A stretch of DNA of 64,000 nt from Pedobacter rhodius (GTDB lineage Bacteria; Bacteroidota; Bacteroidia; Sphingobacteriales; Sphingobacteriaceae): the NCBI RefSeq assembly GCF_027213645.1, contig NZ_JAPWGL010000003.1, positions 905,843 through 969,842 on the forward strand. The letters run 5' to 3'. Of this stretch, positions 52,413-62,014 are shown one piece after another. Numbering within the stretch: position 1 is the first letter of the stretch; each line of letters begins with the position of its first letter. A program made the position numbers and the translations under genes. The notes under the pieces were generated by a model that was not told the DNA's origin, made no database searches, and was given only the letters and a program-made list of their open reading frames with translations.

Positions 52413-54863
52413 ATGAATGTATTAAAATTCGGCGGCACATCCGTAGGTTCGGCCGAGAACATTAAAACGCTGCTGAGCATAGTGGCCAAAGAAAAATTAA
52501 AGAGCAACCCGGTAGTTGTATTATCGGCAATGAGTGGCGTAACCAATTTGCTAACCGATATGGCCGAAAGGGCCGAACGCGGGGAAGATTACGACGCGAG
52601 TTTAAAAGAAATTGAGGCAAAACACTTTGCAGTTATCCGTTCGCTTTTACCGGCAGCGGCACAAAATCCGGTGTTTACCCGCTTAAAAATCTTCTTTAAC
52701 GAGCTGGAAGATTTATTACAGGCGGTAACGAACCTCCGTGAATTGAGTTTGCAAACCAAAGACCAGATTTTAAGTTACGGCGAACGTTGTTCCTCTTTCA
52801 TGATTGCACATATCGCCTCGCAACAATTTGCCGAAGCATTATATGTAAATGGTTCAGAACTGATAAAAACCGACAGCAATTTCGGACAGGCAAAGGTTGA
52901 TACCGAACTAACAGAAATTTTGATTAATGATTTCTACCAGGCGAATAAAAGCAAAGTTTTATTTGTTACGGGTTTCATTGCGAGCAATGCAGCGGGCCGC
53001 GTAACTACTTTAGGCCGAGGGGGTTCTGACTACACCGCAGCCGTTTGGGGCGCAGCTTTAAATGCCGAAGAAATAGAAATCTGGACGGATGTTAATGGTA
53101 TGATGACGGCCGATCCACGCATCGTAAAAAAGGCTTTTTCTCTGCCTGAATTAAGCTATACAGAAGCAATGGAGTTAAGCTATTTTGGGGCGAAAGTGAT
53201 TTATCCGCCAACGATGATTCCGGCTTTCATGAAGAAAATTCCGATTGTAATTAAGAATACTTTTGAACCTGATTTTTCGGGAACTTATATAAAAAGCGAT
53301 GTGAAAGCATCCAGCTTACCAATAAAAGGCATATCATCAATTGACCACATCAGCATCATTAACCTGACCGGAAGCGGTATGGTGGGGAAAGCCGGTTTCA
53401 GCGGAAGATTGTTTTCCTTGCTTTCCCGCGAGCAGATTAACGTGGTGTTGATTACACAATCTTCATCAGAGCACAGCATTACTTTTGCGGTAAAACCAAC
53501 CGATGCCGGTCAGGCGATCGCTTTAATTAAAAAAGAGTTCGAACTCGAACTGGATGCCAACAAACTGGCTTTACCAGAGGTTGAAAATAATTTGGCTGTT
53601 CTGGCAATTGTAGGCGAGAACATGAAGCGTACCCCTGGGATGAGCGGAAGATTATTCAACGCTTTGGGTAGAAATGGTATCAATGTACGGGCGATCGCAC
53701 AGGGTTCGTCGGAATATAACATCTCCGTAATCATCAGCGCATCTGATTTGTCAAAGGCTGTAAATGCGGTTCACGATGCATTCTTTACTGATTTGAAACG
53801 TACACTAAACATTTTCTGTTTGGGAACGGGAAATATCGGTAAAACTTTATTCAACCAGTTGAGAGAGCAAATGCCTTTCCTTGCGGCGAATAACGATTTG
53901 CAGGTTAAGGTTGCCGGAATCAGCAATACCCGCAAAATGATTTTTAATGCGGAGGGTTTATCGCTTGACGATTGGGAAACTGAACTAAACACCAACGGCG
54001 AACAAGCTGATTTGGCTGGTTTTGTGGCGCGCATGAAAGCGCTTAACTTACCAAATTGTGTTTTTGTAGATAATACCGCAGCAGAATCACCGATTGAGTT
54101 TTACCAGGGTATTTTCGAAAGCAGTATCTCCGTAGTTACCTGCAACAAAAAAGGAAATTCTGCAGATTTTGCGCAGTATAAATCTTTCAAAGATACAGCC
54201 CGTAAATTTGGTGTAGATTTCTATTACGAAACCAATGTTGGTGCAGGCTTACCGATTATCCGCACTTTAAGAGAATTGATGATGAGTGGTGATAAAGTTG
54301 CCCGCATTGAGGCGATTTTGTCGGGAACCATTTCTTATATCTTTAACAACTTTAAAGGCGAAGCCGGTTTCTATGAAACTGTTAAAGAGGCACAGGAATT
54401 AGGTTATACAGAACCCGACCCTCGTGATGATTTAAACGGTAAGGATTTCATGCGTAAAATGTTAATCCTGGCTCGCGATGCAGGTTATCCCTTAGAGGCC
54501 GCTGATGTGAAAATCGATAATATTCTTCCTGAAGCTTGTTTAAAAGCAACATCCGTTGAGGATTTCTATTCAGAATTACAGAGAAATGCAGCTTATTTTG
54601 AAGATTTGAAACATCAGGCTGCAAATGGCGGAAAAGTTTTACGTTACATCGGTAAGTTGGAAGATGGCAATGTAGAAATCAGCCTGCAAATGGTTGATGA
54701 TAGTCATCCTTTTTATATGCTTTCGGGAAGTGATAACATTATTTCGTTTACAACAGACCGGTATAAATCCCGGCCTTTAGTGGTAAAGGGCCCTGGCGCA
54801 GGCGCAGAGGTTACAGCCGCCGGTGTTTTTGCTGATATTATAAATGTTGGTTCTCTGAGCTAA
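52413..54863 (+). CDS. thrA: Bifunctional aspartokinase / homoserine dehydrogenase I
   Basis: Catalyses the first and third steps of threonine synthesis. 816 residues from the ATG at 52413 (MNVLKFGGTSVGSAENI, the family start). The kinase domain (1-300) has KFGGTS and GRGGSDYTAAVWGA; two ACT domains (about 310-460; SGRLFSLLSREQINVVLITQ, SGRLFNALGRNGINVRAIAQ) bind threonine; the dehydrogenase (460-816) has the NAD loop GTGNIGKTL and NKKGNSAD, GAGLPIIRTL. Controlled by the attenuator upstream and probably by threonine feedback through the ACT domains. Confidence 0.97.
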   Translation: MNVLKFGGTSVGSAENIKTLLSIVAKEKLKSNPVVVLSAMSGVTNLLTDMAERAERGEDYDASLKEIEAKHFAVIRSLLPAAAQNPVFTRLKIFFNELEDLLQAVTNLRELSLQTKDQILSYGERCSSFMIAHIASQQFAEALYVNGSELIKTDSNFGQAKVDTELTEILINDFYQANKSKVLFVTGFIASNAAGRVTTLGRGGSDYTAAVWGAALNAEEIEIWTDVNGMMTADPRIVKKAFSLPELSYTEAMELSYFGAKVIYPPTMIPAFMKKIPIVIKNTFEPDFSGTYIKSDVKASSLPIKGISSIDHISIINLTGSGMVGKAGFSGRLFSLLSREQINVVLITQSSSEHSITFAVKPTDAGQAIALIKKEFELELDANKLALPEVENNLAVLAIVGENMKRTPGMSGRLFNALGRNGINVRAIAQGSSEYNISVIISASDLSKAVNAVHDAFFTDLKRTLNIFCLGTGNIGKTLFNQLREQMPFLAANNDLQVKVAGISNTRKMIFNAEGLSLDDWETELNTNGEQADLAGFVARMKALNLPNCVFVDNTAAESPIEFYQGIFESSISVVTCNKKGNSADFAQYKSFKDTARKFGVDFYYETNVGAGLPIIRTLRELMMSGDKVARIEAILSGTISYIFNNFKGEAGFYETVKEAQELGYTEPDPRDDLNGKDFMRKMLILARDAGYPLEAADVKIDNILPEACLKATSVEDFYSELQRNAAYFEDLKHQAANGGKVLRYIGKLEDGNVEISLQMVDDSHPFYMLSGSDNIISFTTDRYKSRPLVVKGPGAGAEVTAAGVFADIINVGSLS

Positions 54864-54929
54864 AAGCAGAAAGACTAAGCAAATTAAAATAATTATAAAA
54901 GATAGTGATTTACAAGCCTGGACTCTGGT

Positions 54930-55925
54930 CTTGATACTTGATACTCACTACTCAATGCTAAAAAATGAAAGATAGTATAAAAGTTTTCGCTCCGGCAACC
55001 GTTGCTAACGTCGTCTGTGGTTTCGATGTATTGGGTTTCGCCGTAAACGAACCCGGCGATGAAGTCGAAATGCGTTTAACCAACACGCCTGGCGTGGTTA
55101 TCAGAAAAATTACCGGCGACGATGGGCGTTTACCCCTGGATTCGACTAAAAATACCGTGAGCGCAAGTGTTCAGCATTATTTGCAGCACATTAACCGGTT
55201 AGCTATTGGTGTTGAAATTGAACTGCATAAAAAAATGCCAATCGGCAGTGGGCTGGGTTCGAGCTCAGCCAGTACTGTAGCGGGTTTATTTGCCATCAAC
55301 AAACTGATGGGCGATTTATTAACGGCTAAAGAATTGGTTCCTTTCGCTATGAAAGGCGAAGAACTGGCTTGCGGTTACGGTCATGCAGATAATGTTGCAC
55401 CTGCCATTTTAGGCGGTTTTGTTCTGGTTAGAAGTTACGAGCCATTGGATGTAATTTCTTTGCCAACGCCTGCCGGAATGTACGCTGCAATTGTTTATCC
55501 AGAAGTTGATGTACCAACTAAGGATGCCCGCCAGATGATCCGCAGTAAGGTGTTTTTAAAAGATGCGGTTACGCAATGGGGGAATGTTGCGGGCCTTGTA
55601 AGCGGATTATTCATGAACGATTTCGATTTAATCGGCCGTAGTATGAAAGATGTTCTGGTGGAGCCAACACGTTCCATCTTAATACCGGGCTTTGAAGAAA
55701 TGAGGGCCATCGCCATGGAAAACGGGGCCATTGGTTTTGGGATTTCAGGCTCCGGTCCATCGGTTTTCGCCTTAACAAAAGATGAGGAAACTGCGAAGAA
55801 AATAACCAAAGCACAGCAACTATACTTACAAAAAATTAATATTAACAGCAAAGCTTACGTTTCTTCGGTTAACGCTGAAGGACCAAGAGTGCTATAGAAC
55901 CAAGTAGCGAGTATCAAGTATCAAG
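54930..55925. repeat. Inverted word repeats flanking thrB
   Basis: cttgatacttgatact (54930-54945), before the thrB ATG, and its reverse complement agtatcaagtatcaag (55910-55925), after thrB, match in full. The same words form the metH leader hairpin. They may pair over 960 bases or only share origin; the first ends 19 bases before the thrB ATG. Confidence 0.6.
54965..55897 (+). CDS. thrB: Homoserine kinase
   Basis: A 310-residue GHMP-family kinase that phosphorylates homoserine. The ATP loop is KKMPIGSGLGSSSASTVA (about 83-100), with FAPATVANVVCGFDVLGFA at the N terminus and GFGISGSGPSVFAL near the C terminus. The length is typical. It follows thrA by about 100 bases, a gap that contains a word repeat. 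Confidence 0.97.
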   Translation: MKDSIKVFAPATVANVVCGFDVLGFAVNEPGDEVEMRLTNTPGVVIRKITGDDGRLPLDSTKNTVSASVQHYLQHINRLAIGVEIELHKKMPIGSGLGSSSASTVAGLFAINKLMGDLLTAKELVPFAMKGEELACGYGHADNVAPAILGGFVLVRSYEPLDVISLPTPAGMYAAIVYPEVDVPTKDARQMIRSKVFLKDAVTQWGNVAGLVSGLFMNDFDLIGRSMKDVLVEPTRSILIPGFEEMRAIAMENGAIGFGISGSGPSVFALTKDEETAKKITKAQQLYLQKININSKAYVSSVNAEGPRVL

Positions 55926-55965
55926 ATTGGCTTAACAAACGATCGAACAATAAAGCAATTGAACA

Positions 55966-57276
55966 ATGAATTTATATTCAACCAACAATAAAGACCTGCG
56001 TATTTCCTTTAAAGAAGCCGTTTTTAATAGTATGCCTCAGGATAAAGGATTATATATGCCTGTGGAAATTCCTCAATTGGATGCTGATTTTATCAAAAAT
56101 ATAGAGCGCTATTCCTTGCCGGAAATTGCCACTAAGGTAGCATCAGCCTTATTAAAGGATGAAATTCCTGCTGAAGATTTAAAAGCATTGATTGAAGATG
56201 CGATTAACTTTGAAGCACCCGCTGTAAAGCTCGGTGACAAAACTTTTGTATTGGAGCTTTTCCACGGGCCATCATTAGCTTTTAAGGATTTTGGGGCTCG
56301 TTTTATGAGCCGTGTAATGGCATATTTCCTGAAAGATGGCGAACAATTATTGGATGTTTTAGTCGCTACTTCAGGTGATACCGGAGGAGCTGTGGCCTTA
56401 GGTTTTTTGGGCGTACCCAATACCCGGGTTACCATTCTTTATCCTGAAGGAAAAGTGAGCCCGATACAAGAGCTGCAGTTAACTACTAACGGTCAGAATA
56501 TAAGGGCCATCGAAATTAAAGGCACTTTTGACGATTGCCAGGCTTTAGTGAAACAGGCTTTTGCCGACGGTGAACTGAATGCAAAATTTCGCCTGACTTC
56601 TGCTAATTCGATTAATATTTCGAGGTTAATCCCGCAGACGTTTTATTATTTTAACACTTATGCGCAGTTAAAGAAACATGGTTTAAACGATGTAATTTTT
56701 TCCGTACCAAGCGGGAATTTCGGTAATATCGGAGCAGGTTTATTGGCTTATAAATTAGGTTTACCTGTAAAACAGTTTATTGCTGCTACAAACATAAACG
56801 ATACTGTTCCCCGCTTCTTGGAAACAGGTGTTTACGAAACCAAACCATCTACCCAAACCTATTCAAACGCAATGGATGTTGGCGCACCAAGCAACTGGAT
56901 TCGTATTATGGATTTGTTCAACAATGATATAAGCGCCCTGAAGAAAGTGGTTACTTCTTACCGTTTCAATGATGAAGAAACCTTAGCTGGCATTAAAGAA
57001 ATCGATAACAAATTTGATTATGTTGCTTGTCCGCATACGGCAATTGCTTATTTGGCTATTGAGAAATTCAGAAAAGAAAATCCGGAAGACGAAAGTGCGT
57101 CTGTATTTTTATCAACGGCGCATGCCTGCAAATTCCCTGATATTTTCCCGGAAGCTATTGCGGCTAAGATCGAAATCCCCGATCAGGTTACAGCCTTGGA
57201 AAGCCTTCCGCGACATGCAGATAAACTGGGTATAGATTTTGAAGAATTTAAAAGTTACTTGTTTGATAAAGCCTAG
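55966..57276 (+). CDS. thrC: Threonine synthase
   Basis: A 436-residue PLP enzyme that turns phosphohomoserine into threonine. The PLP lysine lies in FHGPSLAFKDFGARFMSRV (about 103), with ATSGDTGGAVALGFLG and VPSGNFGNIGAGLLAYK for phosphate binding. It is the last gene of thrA-thrB-thrC. No terminator is obvious after it. Confidence 0.97.
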   Translation: MNLYSTNNKDLRISFKEAVFNSMPQDKGLYMPVEIPQLDADFIKNIERYSLPEIATKVASALLKDEIPAEDLKALIEDAINFEAPAVKLGDKTFVLELFHGPSLAFKDFGARFMSRVMAYFLKDGEQLLDVLVATSGDTGGAVALGFLGVPNTRVTILYPEGKVSPIQELQLTTNGQNIRAIEIKGTFDDCQALVKQAFADGELNAKFRLTSANSINISRLIPQTFYYFNTYAQLKKHGLNDVIFSVPSGNFGNIGAGLLAYKLGLPVKQFIAATNINDTVPRFLETGVYETKPSTQTYSNAMDVGAPSNWIRIMDLFNNDISALKKVVTSYRFNDEETLAGIKEIDNKFDYVACPHTAIAYLAIEKFRKENPEDESASVFLSTAHACKFPDIFPEAIAAKIEIPDQVTALESLPRHADKLGIDFEEFKSYLFDKA

Positions 57277-57398
57277 CTGTTAGTGTTTTAGTTGAAAATT
57301 TTTGATTTTTATTGGAGAAAAAAAGATATATTTGATAGCTATCCGGAGTAAAAATTTACTTGGAATCAGTGTTCAAATTATTCCTAACCGCTCTAAAA

Positions 57399-58256
57399 AT
57401 GACAACAATTGATAGAAGATCTGATCTTTCGTACAAAGAATTTATTGAGAAGTATCAAAAAACAGGAACGCCTGTAATTCTTGAAAACGCTACAGAAGTC
57501 TGGGGCGAAAATAAAATTTTTACACCGGAGTTTTTTAGAAAACACTTTGGCGACAGAACAACAACTTTTGCTACAGAAAAATATACTGTTTCTCAGGTTC
57601 TTGATTTAACAGAGAAGGGGACATTGGAAAATCCAGCCCCTTATCCGGTCAAGTTTAAAATTATGGAGCAGCTGCCTGAGTTAATAGCATACATGCAACC
57701 GTTACACATGAATTTATGTAAGCCAAATTGGCTGAATACAAAAATGCTTAAGAATAAGCTTTCAAATGTGATGGATTTGCATATTGGTGGTATTGGAAAT
57801 GCCTATGAGGTTCACAAAGATACTTATCATGTTCATGCCTGGCTGGTTCAGCTTTATGGCGAAAAAGAGGTTATTGTTTTTCCAAAAGACCAGGAAGAAT
57901 TAATGTACCCGGGAAAAGGTGGTTTATTGGCTTCCAGATCACCAATTAACATTATGAACCCGGATTATGAAAAGTATCCGAAATTCAGAAATGCTACACC
58001 TATAAAAGCGACAGTTAAAGCAGGTGAGGTGTTTTATATTCCCAGCGGCGTTTGGCATACAACGAAGGCTTACGGGCAAAACATTTCGACCATTATCGAT
58101 CAAATGAACAGTTCGAATTTTAAGGCCTGGCGTAACGATGTTTACTCATATAAAGCTTTTTATAATAAAAAGAGAGCTGTTTTGGATTACATTGCTGCAA
58201 GCGTTATTGGGGCAATCTGCAAGATTGGGGATTTAGCTGACCTGATAATTAATTAA
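57399..58256 (+). CDS. Cupin-like JmjC domain protein
   Basis: A 285-residue protein from the ATG at 57399 (TTIDRRSDLSYKEFIEKY); a TTG 39 bases upstream is less likely. The cupin_8/JmjC fold is indicated by GTPVILENATEVWG near the start, the iron-ligand pair in EVHKDTYHVHAWLVQLYG (His-x-Asp) and the distal His in FYIPSGVWHTTKAYG. Enzymes of this fold hydroxylate proteins or small molecules with 2-oxoglutarate and Fe(II). The substrate is unknown. No link to thr genes is known, but it follows them by about 120 bases. Confidence 0.82.
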   Translation: MTTIDRRSDLSYKEFIEKYQKTGTPVILENATEVWGENKIFTPEFFRKHFGDRTTTFATEKYTVSQVLDLTEKGTLENPAPYPVKFKIMEQLPELIAYMQPLHMNLCKPNWLNTKMLKNKLSNVMDLHIGGIGNAYEVHKDTYHVHAWLVQLYGEKEVIVFPKDQEELMYPGKGGLLASRSPINIMNPDYEKYPKFRNATPIKATVKAGEVFYIPSGVWHTTKAYGQNISTIIDQMNSSNFKAWRNDVYSYKAFYNKKRAVLDYIAASVIGAICKIGDLADLIIN

Positions 58257-58342
58257 AAAAATAAATGGTTTTTATTTTTTTTCGCCAAAACTAAACAAGA
58301 TATACGCTTAAGGAAGTCTTTAAATTTTTCTTACCTTTGCGC

Positions 58343-59218
58343 ATGATTAAATCCATGACAGGATACGGCCTGGCTACAGCCGATTATGCGAATGCAAAGT
58401 ATAGTGTAGAAATCAAATCGCTTAACAGTAAGTTTCTTGAACTTAATTTAAAATATCCTAAAGCTTTTTCTGATAAAGAGTTAATCCTGCGCAATGTGTG
58501 TAGTAAAGACATCGAACGTGGAAAAGTTAGTTTGAGCATTACCATTGAACGTAGTTCGGCTGAGGTTACCGGTGCAACAATAAATACAGCTTTACTGGCC
58601 CATTATTATAATCAACTGGTTGCTGTAAATGAGGAGTTGAATGCAAACAGCAATAATTTGTTGCAAACAGCCTTAACTTTTCCCGAAGTTATCAGTTATA
58701 AAGAGGAAAGCATCAGTGAAGATGAATGGAATCAGTTATACCAGATTTTTACTGAAGCATTGGCTAATTTTAACACATTCAGGGAAGATGAAGGTGCTGT
58801 TTTAAAAGCTGATTTAGAGTTGAGAATTAAAAATATACTTTCCTATTTTAAATCTGTTGAAGAATTGGAGCCTAAAAGAATTTCTGCCATTCGCGATAAA
58901 TTCACCCAGTTTTTAGATGATGCGGTGGGTAAGGTAAATATCGATCAGAACCGCTTTGAGCAGGAGTTGATTTATTATATTGATAAAATTGACATTACGG
59001 AAGAAAAAACCCGTTTAAAAAGTCATTGTGATTATTTTGTTCAAACTTTAACCAGTAAAGAAGCAAATGGTAAGAAACTGGGCTTCATTTCTCAGGAAAT
59101 CGGTCGGGAAATAAATACTATGGGTGCAAAAGCAAATGATGCGCAGATGCAGCAATTTGTTGTGGGTATGAAAGAAGAATTAGAAAAGATAAAAGAACAG
59201 TTATTAAACGTATTATAA
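58343..59218 (+). CDS. YicC family endoribonuclease
   Basis: A 291-residue protein from the ATG at 58343 (MIKSMTGYGLATADYANA). YicC members are hexameric RNases that act on small RNAs. Visible parts are the N-terminal YicC_N domain (EIKSLNSKFLELNLKYP, IERGKVSLSITIER) and the C-terminal DUF1732 domain (LKSHCDYFVQTLTSKE; GKKLGFISQEIGREINTMGAKAND is the strongest stretch). An exact TACCTTTG box (58332-58339) ends four bases before the ATG, so a leaderless or near-leaderless transcript is likely. gmk follows, a common pairing. Confidence 0.92.
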   Translation: MIKSMTGYGLATADYANAKYSVEIKSLNSKFLELNLKYPKAFSDKELILRNVCSKDIERGKVSLSITIERSSAEVTGATINTALLAHYYNQLVAVNEELNANSNNLLQTALTFPEVISYKEESISEDEWNQLYQIFTEALANFNTFREDEGAVLKADLELRIKNILSYFKSVEELEPKRISAIRDKFTQFLDDAVGKVNIDQNRFEQELIYYIDKIDITEEKTRLKSHCDYFVQTLTSKEANGKKLGFISQEIGREINTMGAKANDAQMQQFVVGMKEELEKIKEQLLNVL

Positions 59219-59233
59219 GAAGTTCAAAGCTTA

Positions 59234-59281
59234 AAGCTCAAAGACTAAAGCTTTGGACTTTTTGCTTTAGTCTTTTAGCTT
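59234..59281 (+). repeat. Word-type hairpin just upstream of gmk
   Basis: aagctcaaagactaaagc (59234-59251) pairs with gctttagtcttttagctt (59264-59281) at 17 of 18 positions. It ends six bases before the gmk ATG and would hide the ribosome entry site. The tRNA spacers (21317-21352) and the region after der use the same words. Confidence 0.7.
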
Positions 59282-59287
59282 AAAGAG

Positions 59288-59857
59288 ATGAAACAAGGCA
59301 AATTAATCATATTTTCAGCACCCTCCGGAGCCGGTAAAACAACCATTGTTCACCATTTATTAAAAAAGTTTCCTGAATTAAGCTTTTCGATTTCTGCGAC
59401 AACACGCGAATTAAGAGGCGCAGAACAACACGAAAACGACTACTATTTTATATCCAAAGAAGAGTTTTTGCATAAAGTTGCCCGTCAGGAATTTGTGGAG
59501 TTCGAAGAAGTTTACAACGGCACTTTTTATGGTACGTTGCGCTCAGAAATTGAACGCATCTGGAATGAAGGTAAACATGTGATTTTTGATATTGATGTAG
59601 AAGGCGGAATACGGTTAAAACGAAAATATGAAGAAGATGCATTGGCCATTTTTGTTCAGCCACCATCACTGGAAGTTTTAAAAGAACGTTTAAGCGGTCG
59701 CGGAACAGATAGCCCTGAAAAATTGCAGGAGCGTTTTGTTAAAGCGGAAAAAGAATTGCTTTATGCGGATAAATTTGATGTGATTTTGAAGAACTATGAT
59801 TTGGCAACCGCGTGTGCTGAAGCTGAAAAGCTGGTTGGAGATTTTCTTCAAAGTTAG
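59288..59857 (+). CDS. gmk: Guanylate kinase
   Basis: Phosphorylates GMP to GDP. The 189-residue protein shows the P-loop FSAPSGAGKTTIVHHL, SISATTRELRGAE for GMP binding, NDYYFISKEEF and FDIDVEGGIRLK. Length and start fit the family. It is 69 bases after yicC, separated by the hairpin. Confidence 0.97.
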   Translation: MKQGKLIIFSAPSGAGKTTIVHHLLKKFPELSFSISATTRELRGAEQHENDYYFISKEEFLHKVARQEFVEFEEVYNGTFYGTLRSEIERIWNEGKHVIFDIDVEGGIRLKRKYEEDALAIFVQPPSLEVLKERLSGRGTDSPEKLQERFVKAEKELLYADKFDVILKNYDLATACAEAEKLVGDFLQS

Positions 59858-59960
59858 TGGTTATTAATTCGCAATTTTCAGTTTTGGATGCATAATCCGT
59901 CAATAAGTAGCGATTTTCGAATACAAATTTTAACATCTATTTAATATTTATATTAGTTAC

Positions 59961-60329
59961 GTGGGCGATTTTTCAGATTTATTGGTTTATAAAAAATCTT
60001 TTGATTTGGCAATATCTATTTTTGAAGTGAGTAAGTTTTTCCCAAAAGAAGAAATGTACTCTTTAACGGATCAGATACGAAGATCTTCCCGCTCAACAAA
60101 TATTTGCCTGGTTGAGGCTTACAGGAAACGAAGATATAAAGCACACTTTATAAGTAAACTTTCTGATAGTGATATGGAAAATAGCGAGACCAAAGCCTGG
60201 CTAAAATTTGCGCTTGAGTGTAAATATCATGTTGAAGAACAATACAATAAATTAACATTGCAAAGTGACGAGGTTGGAAAATTATTGAATCACATGATGA
60301 ACAACCCTGAAAAATACGATGTTGTTTAA
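59961..60329 (+). CDS. Four-helix-bundle protein (23S rRNA IVS family), copy 2
   Basis: A 122-residue relative of the gene at 34807, with a GTG start at 59961: DFSDLLVYKKSFDLAISIFE, KFFPKEEMYSLTDQIRRSSR, NICLVEAYRKRRYKAHFIS. Strongly diverged from copy 1, so not a recent duplication. It sits between gmk and nadD, again in the middle of housekeeping genes. The function is unknown. Confidence 0.82.
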   Translation: MGDFSDLLVYKKSFDLAISIFEVSKFFPKEEMYSLTDQIRRSSRSTNICLVEAYRKRRYKAHFISKLSDSDMENSETKAWLKFALECKYHVEEQYNKLTLQSDEVGKLLNHMMNNPEKYDVV

Positions 60330-60417
60330 TTATTTATTAATTAGTGATATCTAATTGAGAACTGCGAGTTGAAGGGACATAACTAAAAATTGCAAACTGA
60401 GAACTGAAAACTGAACA

Positions 60418-61011
60418 ATGTCAACTGAAAACCGTAAACTGAAAACCGGCCTTTTCTTTGGTTCATATAACCCAATTCATACCGGGCATTTAATTATTGC
60501 CAATTACATGGCCAATCACACCGAACTTGATGAAGTTTGGCTGGTTGTTTCTCCTCATAATCCTTTAAAAGATAAAAGTGGTTTAACCAATATGTATGAC
60601 AGGTTGGAGATGGCGAAACTTGCTACGGAAAATGCCGAGCACATACGGGTAAGTGATGTAGAATTTGCACTTCCGCAACCTTCTTATACCATTGATACCC
60701 TAACCTATTTGCACGAAAAATATCCTGAAAAGGAATTTATATTAATAATGGGTGCTGATAATCTGGTTTCCTTCAAGAAGTGGAAAAACTACGAAGTACT
60801 CTTAAAAAATTATCAGATTTATGTTTATCCGCGGCCAGGTGCAAACGTTTCGGAATGGGAAAATCATCCTGCAATAACATTTACACAAACCCCATTAATG
60901 GAAATCTCTTCAACTTTTATACGAAAGGCGATAAAGGAAAAAAAGAATGTTCAGTTTTTCCTGCCGGATAAAGTTGTAGATTTTATTGAAGGTAAAGGAA
61001 TGTATCGTTAA
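60418..61011 (+). CDS. nadD: Nicotinate-nucleotide adenylyltransferase
   Basis: Adenylates nicotinate mononucleotide in NAD synthesis. The 197-residue protein contains GLFFGSYNPIHTGHLIIANY (nucleotide-binding HxGH) near the start, LMGADNLVSFKKW and the C-terminal ISSTFIRKAIKE signature. The first ten codons (MSTENRKLKT) are built from the same gaaaactgaa words as the spacer, so the real family start may be the next conserved position at residue 11. Confidence 0.95.
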   Translation: MSTENRKLKTGLFFGSYNPIHTGHLIIANYMANHTELDEVWLVVSPHNPLKDKSGLTNMYDRLEMAKLATENAEHIRVSDVEFALPQPSYTIDTLTYLHEKYPEKEFILIMGADNLVSFKKWKNYEVLLKNYQIYVYPRPGANVSEWENHPAITFTQTPLMEISSTFIRKAIKEKKNVQFFLPDKVVDFIEGKGMYR

Positions 61012-61032
61012 TTAGCTTTACCAGCGGGTTTT

Positions 61033-61734
61033 TTAATAAAGCAAAAATATTGCTGGTTTTTTATGCAAATCTATTTCTTCTTTACGCCAGTTATAAATGC
61101 TTTGTGTTTTGATAAACTCATCCTCACCAGTTAAATTGCAGGCAATGCAAAGTTGTGTATTAGGCTTACAACTTTTTAAAACTTCTTCCAGCATCTGGTT
61201 ATTTCGGAAAGGCGTTTCAATAAAAATCTGTGTTTGTTTATAACGGCTTGCTGATAAATCTAAATCCTTAATGCGTTTAGTACGTTGTTCCTTATCAATA
61301 GGCAAATAACCCCAGAAAGCAAAACTTTGTCCGTTAAAACCTGAAGCCATTAAAGCTAGGAGAATTGAGCTTGGACCAACCAATGGAACAACTTTTATAT
61401 TGCGTTTATGCGCTTCCGCAACAATATCAGCACCAGGATCTGCTATACCCGGACAACCGGCTTCGCTCATCAAACCAACATCTTTACCCGCCTTTAACTC
61501 CGTAAAAAACTGGCCTAAATCCGTCCTGTTGTGTTTGCCATAATCATGAACAATTAAGTCTTTTTGTGCTGTCTTTAAACCGGCGTCCTTTAGAAACCTG
61601 CGGGCAGTTTTACTATTTTCAACAATGTAGGTACTTATCTGATTAATGGTATCAACCAAATAAGGTGTAAAGGTTTTGTGAGCTGCCTCTTCGGCCAGCG
61701 GAACAGGAATCAGGTATAAAGTGCCATTTTGCAT
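61033..61734 (-). CDS. RsmI-like SAM-dependent methyltransferase
   Basis: A 233-residue tetrapyrrole-methylase-fold enzyme: TLYLIPVPLAEEA at the start, LMSEAGCPGIADPGADIV (the RsmI core), KVVPLVGPSSILLALMASG, ETPFRNNQMLEEVL, and a C-terminal LTGEDEFIKTQSI. RsmI 2'-O-methylates C1402 of 16S rRNA; Bacteroidota have this shorter homologue, so the exact target is inferred. A TATTTTTG box on the minus strand (61739-61746) ends five bases before the ATG. It converges with nadD. Confidence 0.85.
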   Translation of the reverse strand: MQNGTLYLIPVPLAEEAAHKTFTPYLVDTINQISTYIVENSKTARRFLKDAGLKTAQKDLIVHDYGKHNRTDLGQFFTELKAGKDVGLMSEAGCPGIADPGADIVAEAHKRNIKVVPLVGPSSILLALMASGFNGQSFAFWGYLPIDKEQRTKRIKDLDLSASRYKQTQIFIETPFRNNQMLEEVLKSCKPNTQLCIACNLTGEDEFIKTQSIYNWRKEEIDLHKKPAIFLLY

Positions 61735-62014
61735 AGCGCAAAAATACGCACTATAAATAGAATTTAAGTTTTAAAATTTCCTGCCGTTTCGATATAATCT
61801 ATTTTGCAAACAATGGTGTAGCAAATTTTATTTCTAATTGACTTCTTTTCTGCACAATTATATCAGCCTTAAAACGTTAAATATTAGTTAAATGTGGTTC
61901 ATAGCTCATTATTTCGCGGAAAACGAAAAAACTATGCAAGCATATTAAACCATCCATAATTTTGGTTCTCTAATTGATACACACACATTAGGTTATTAAA
62001 ATATAAACACACAA

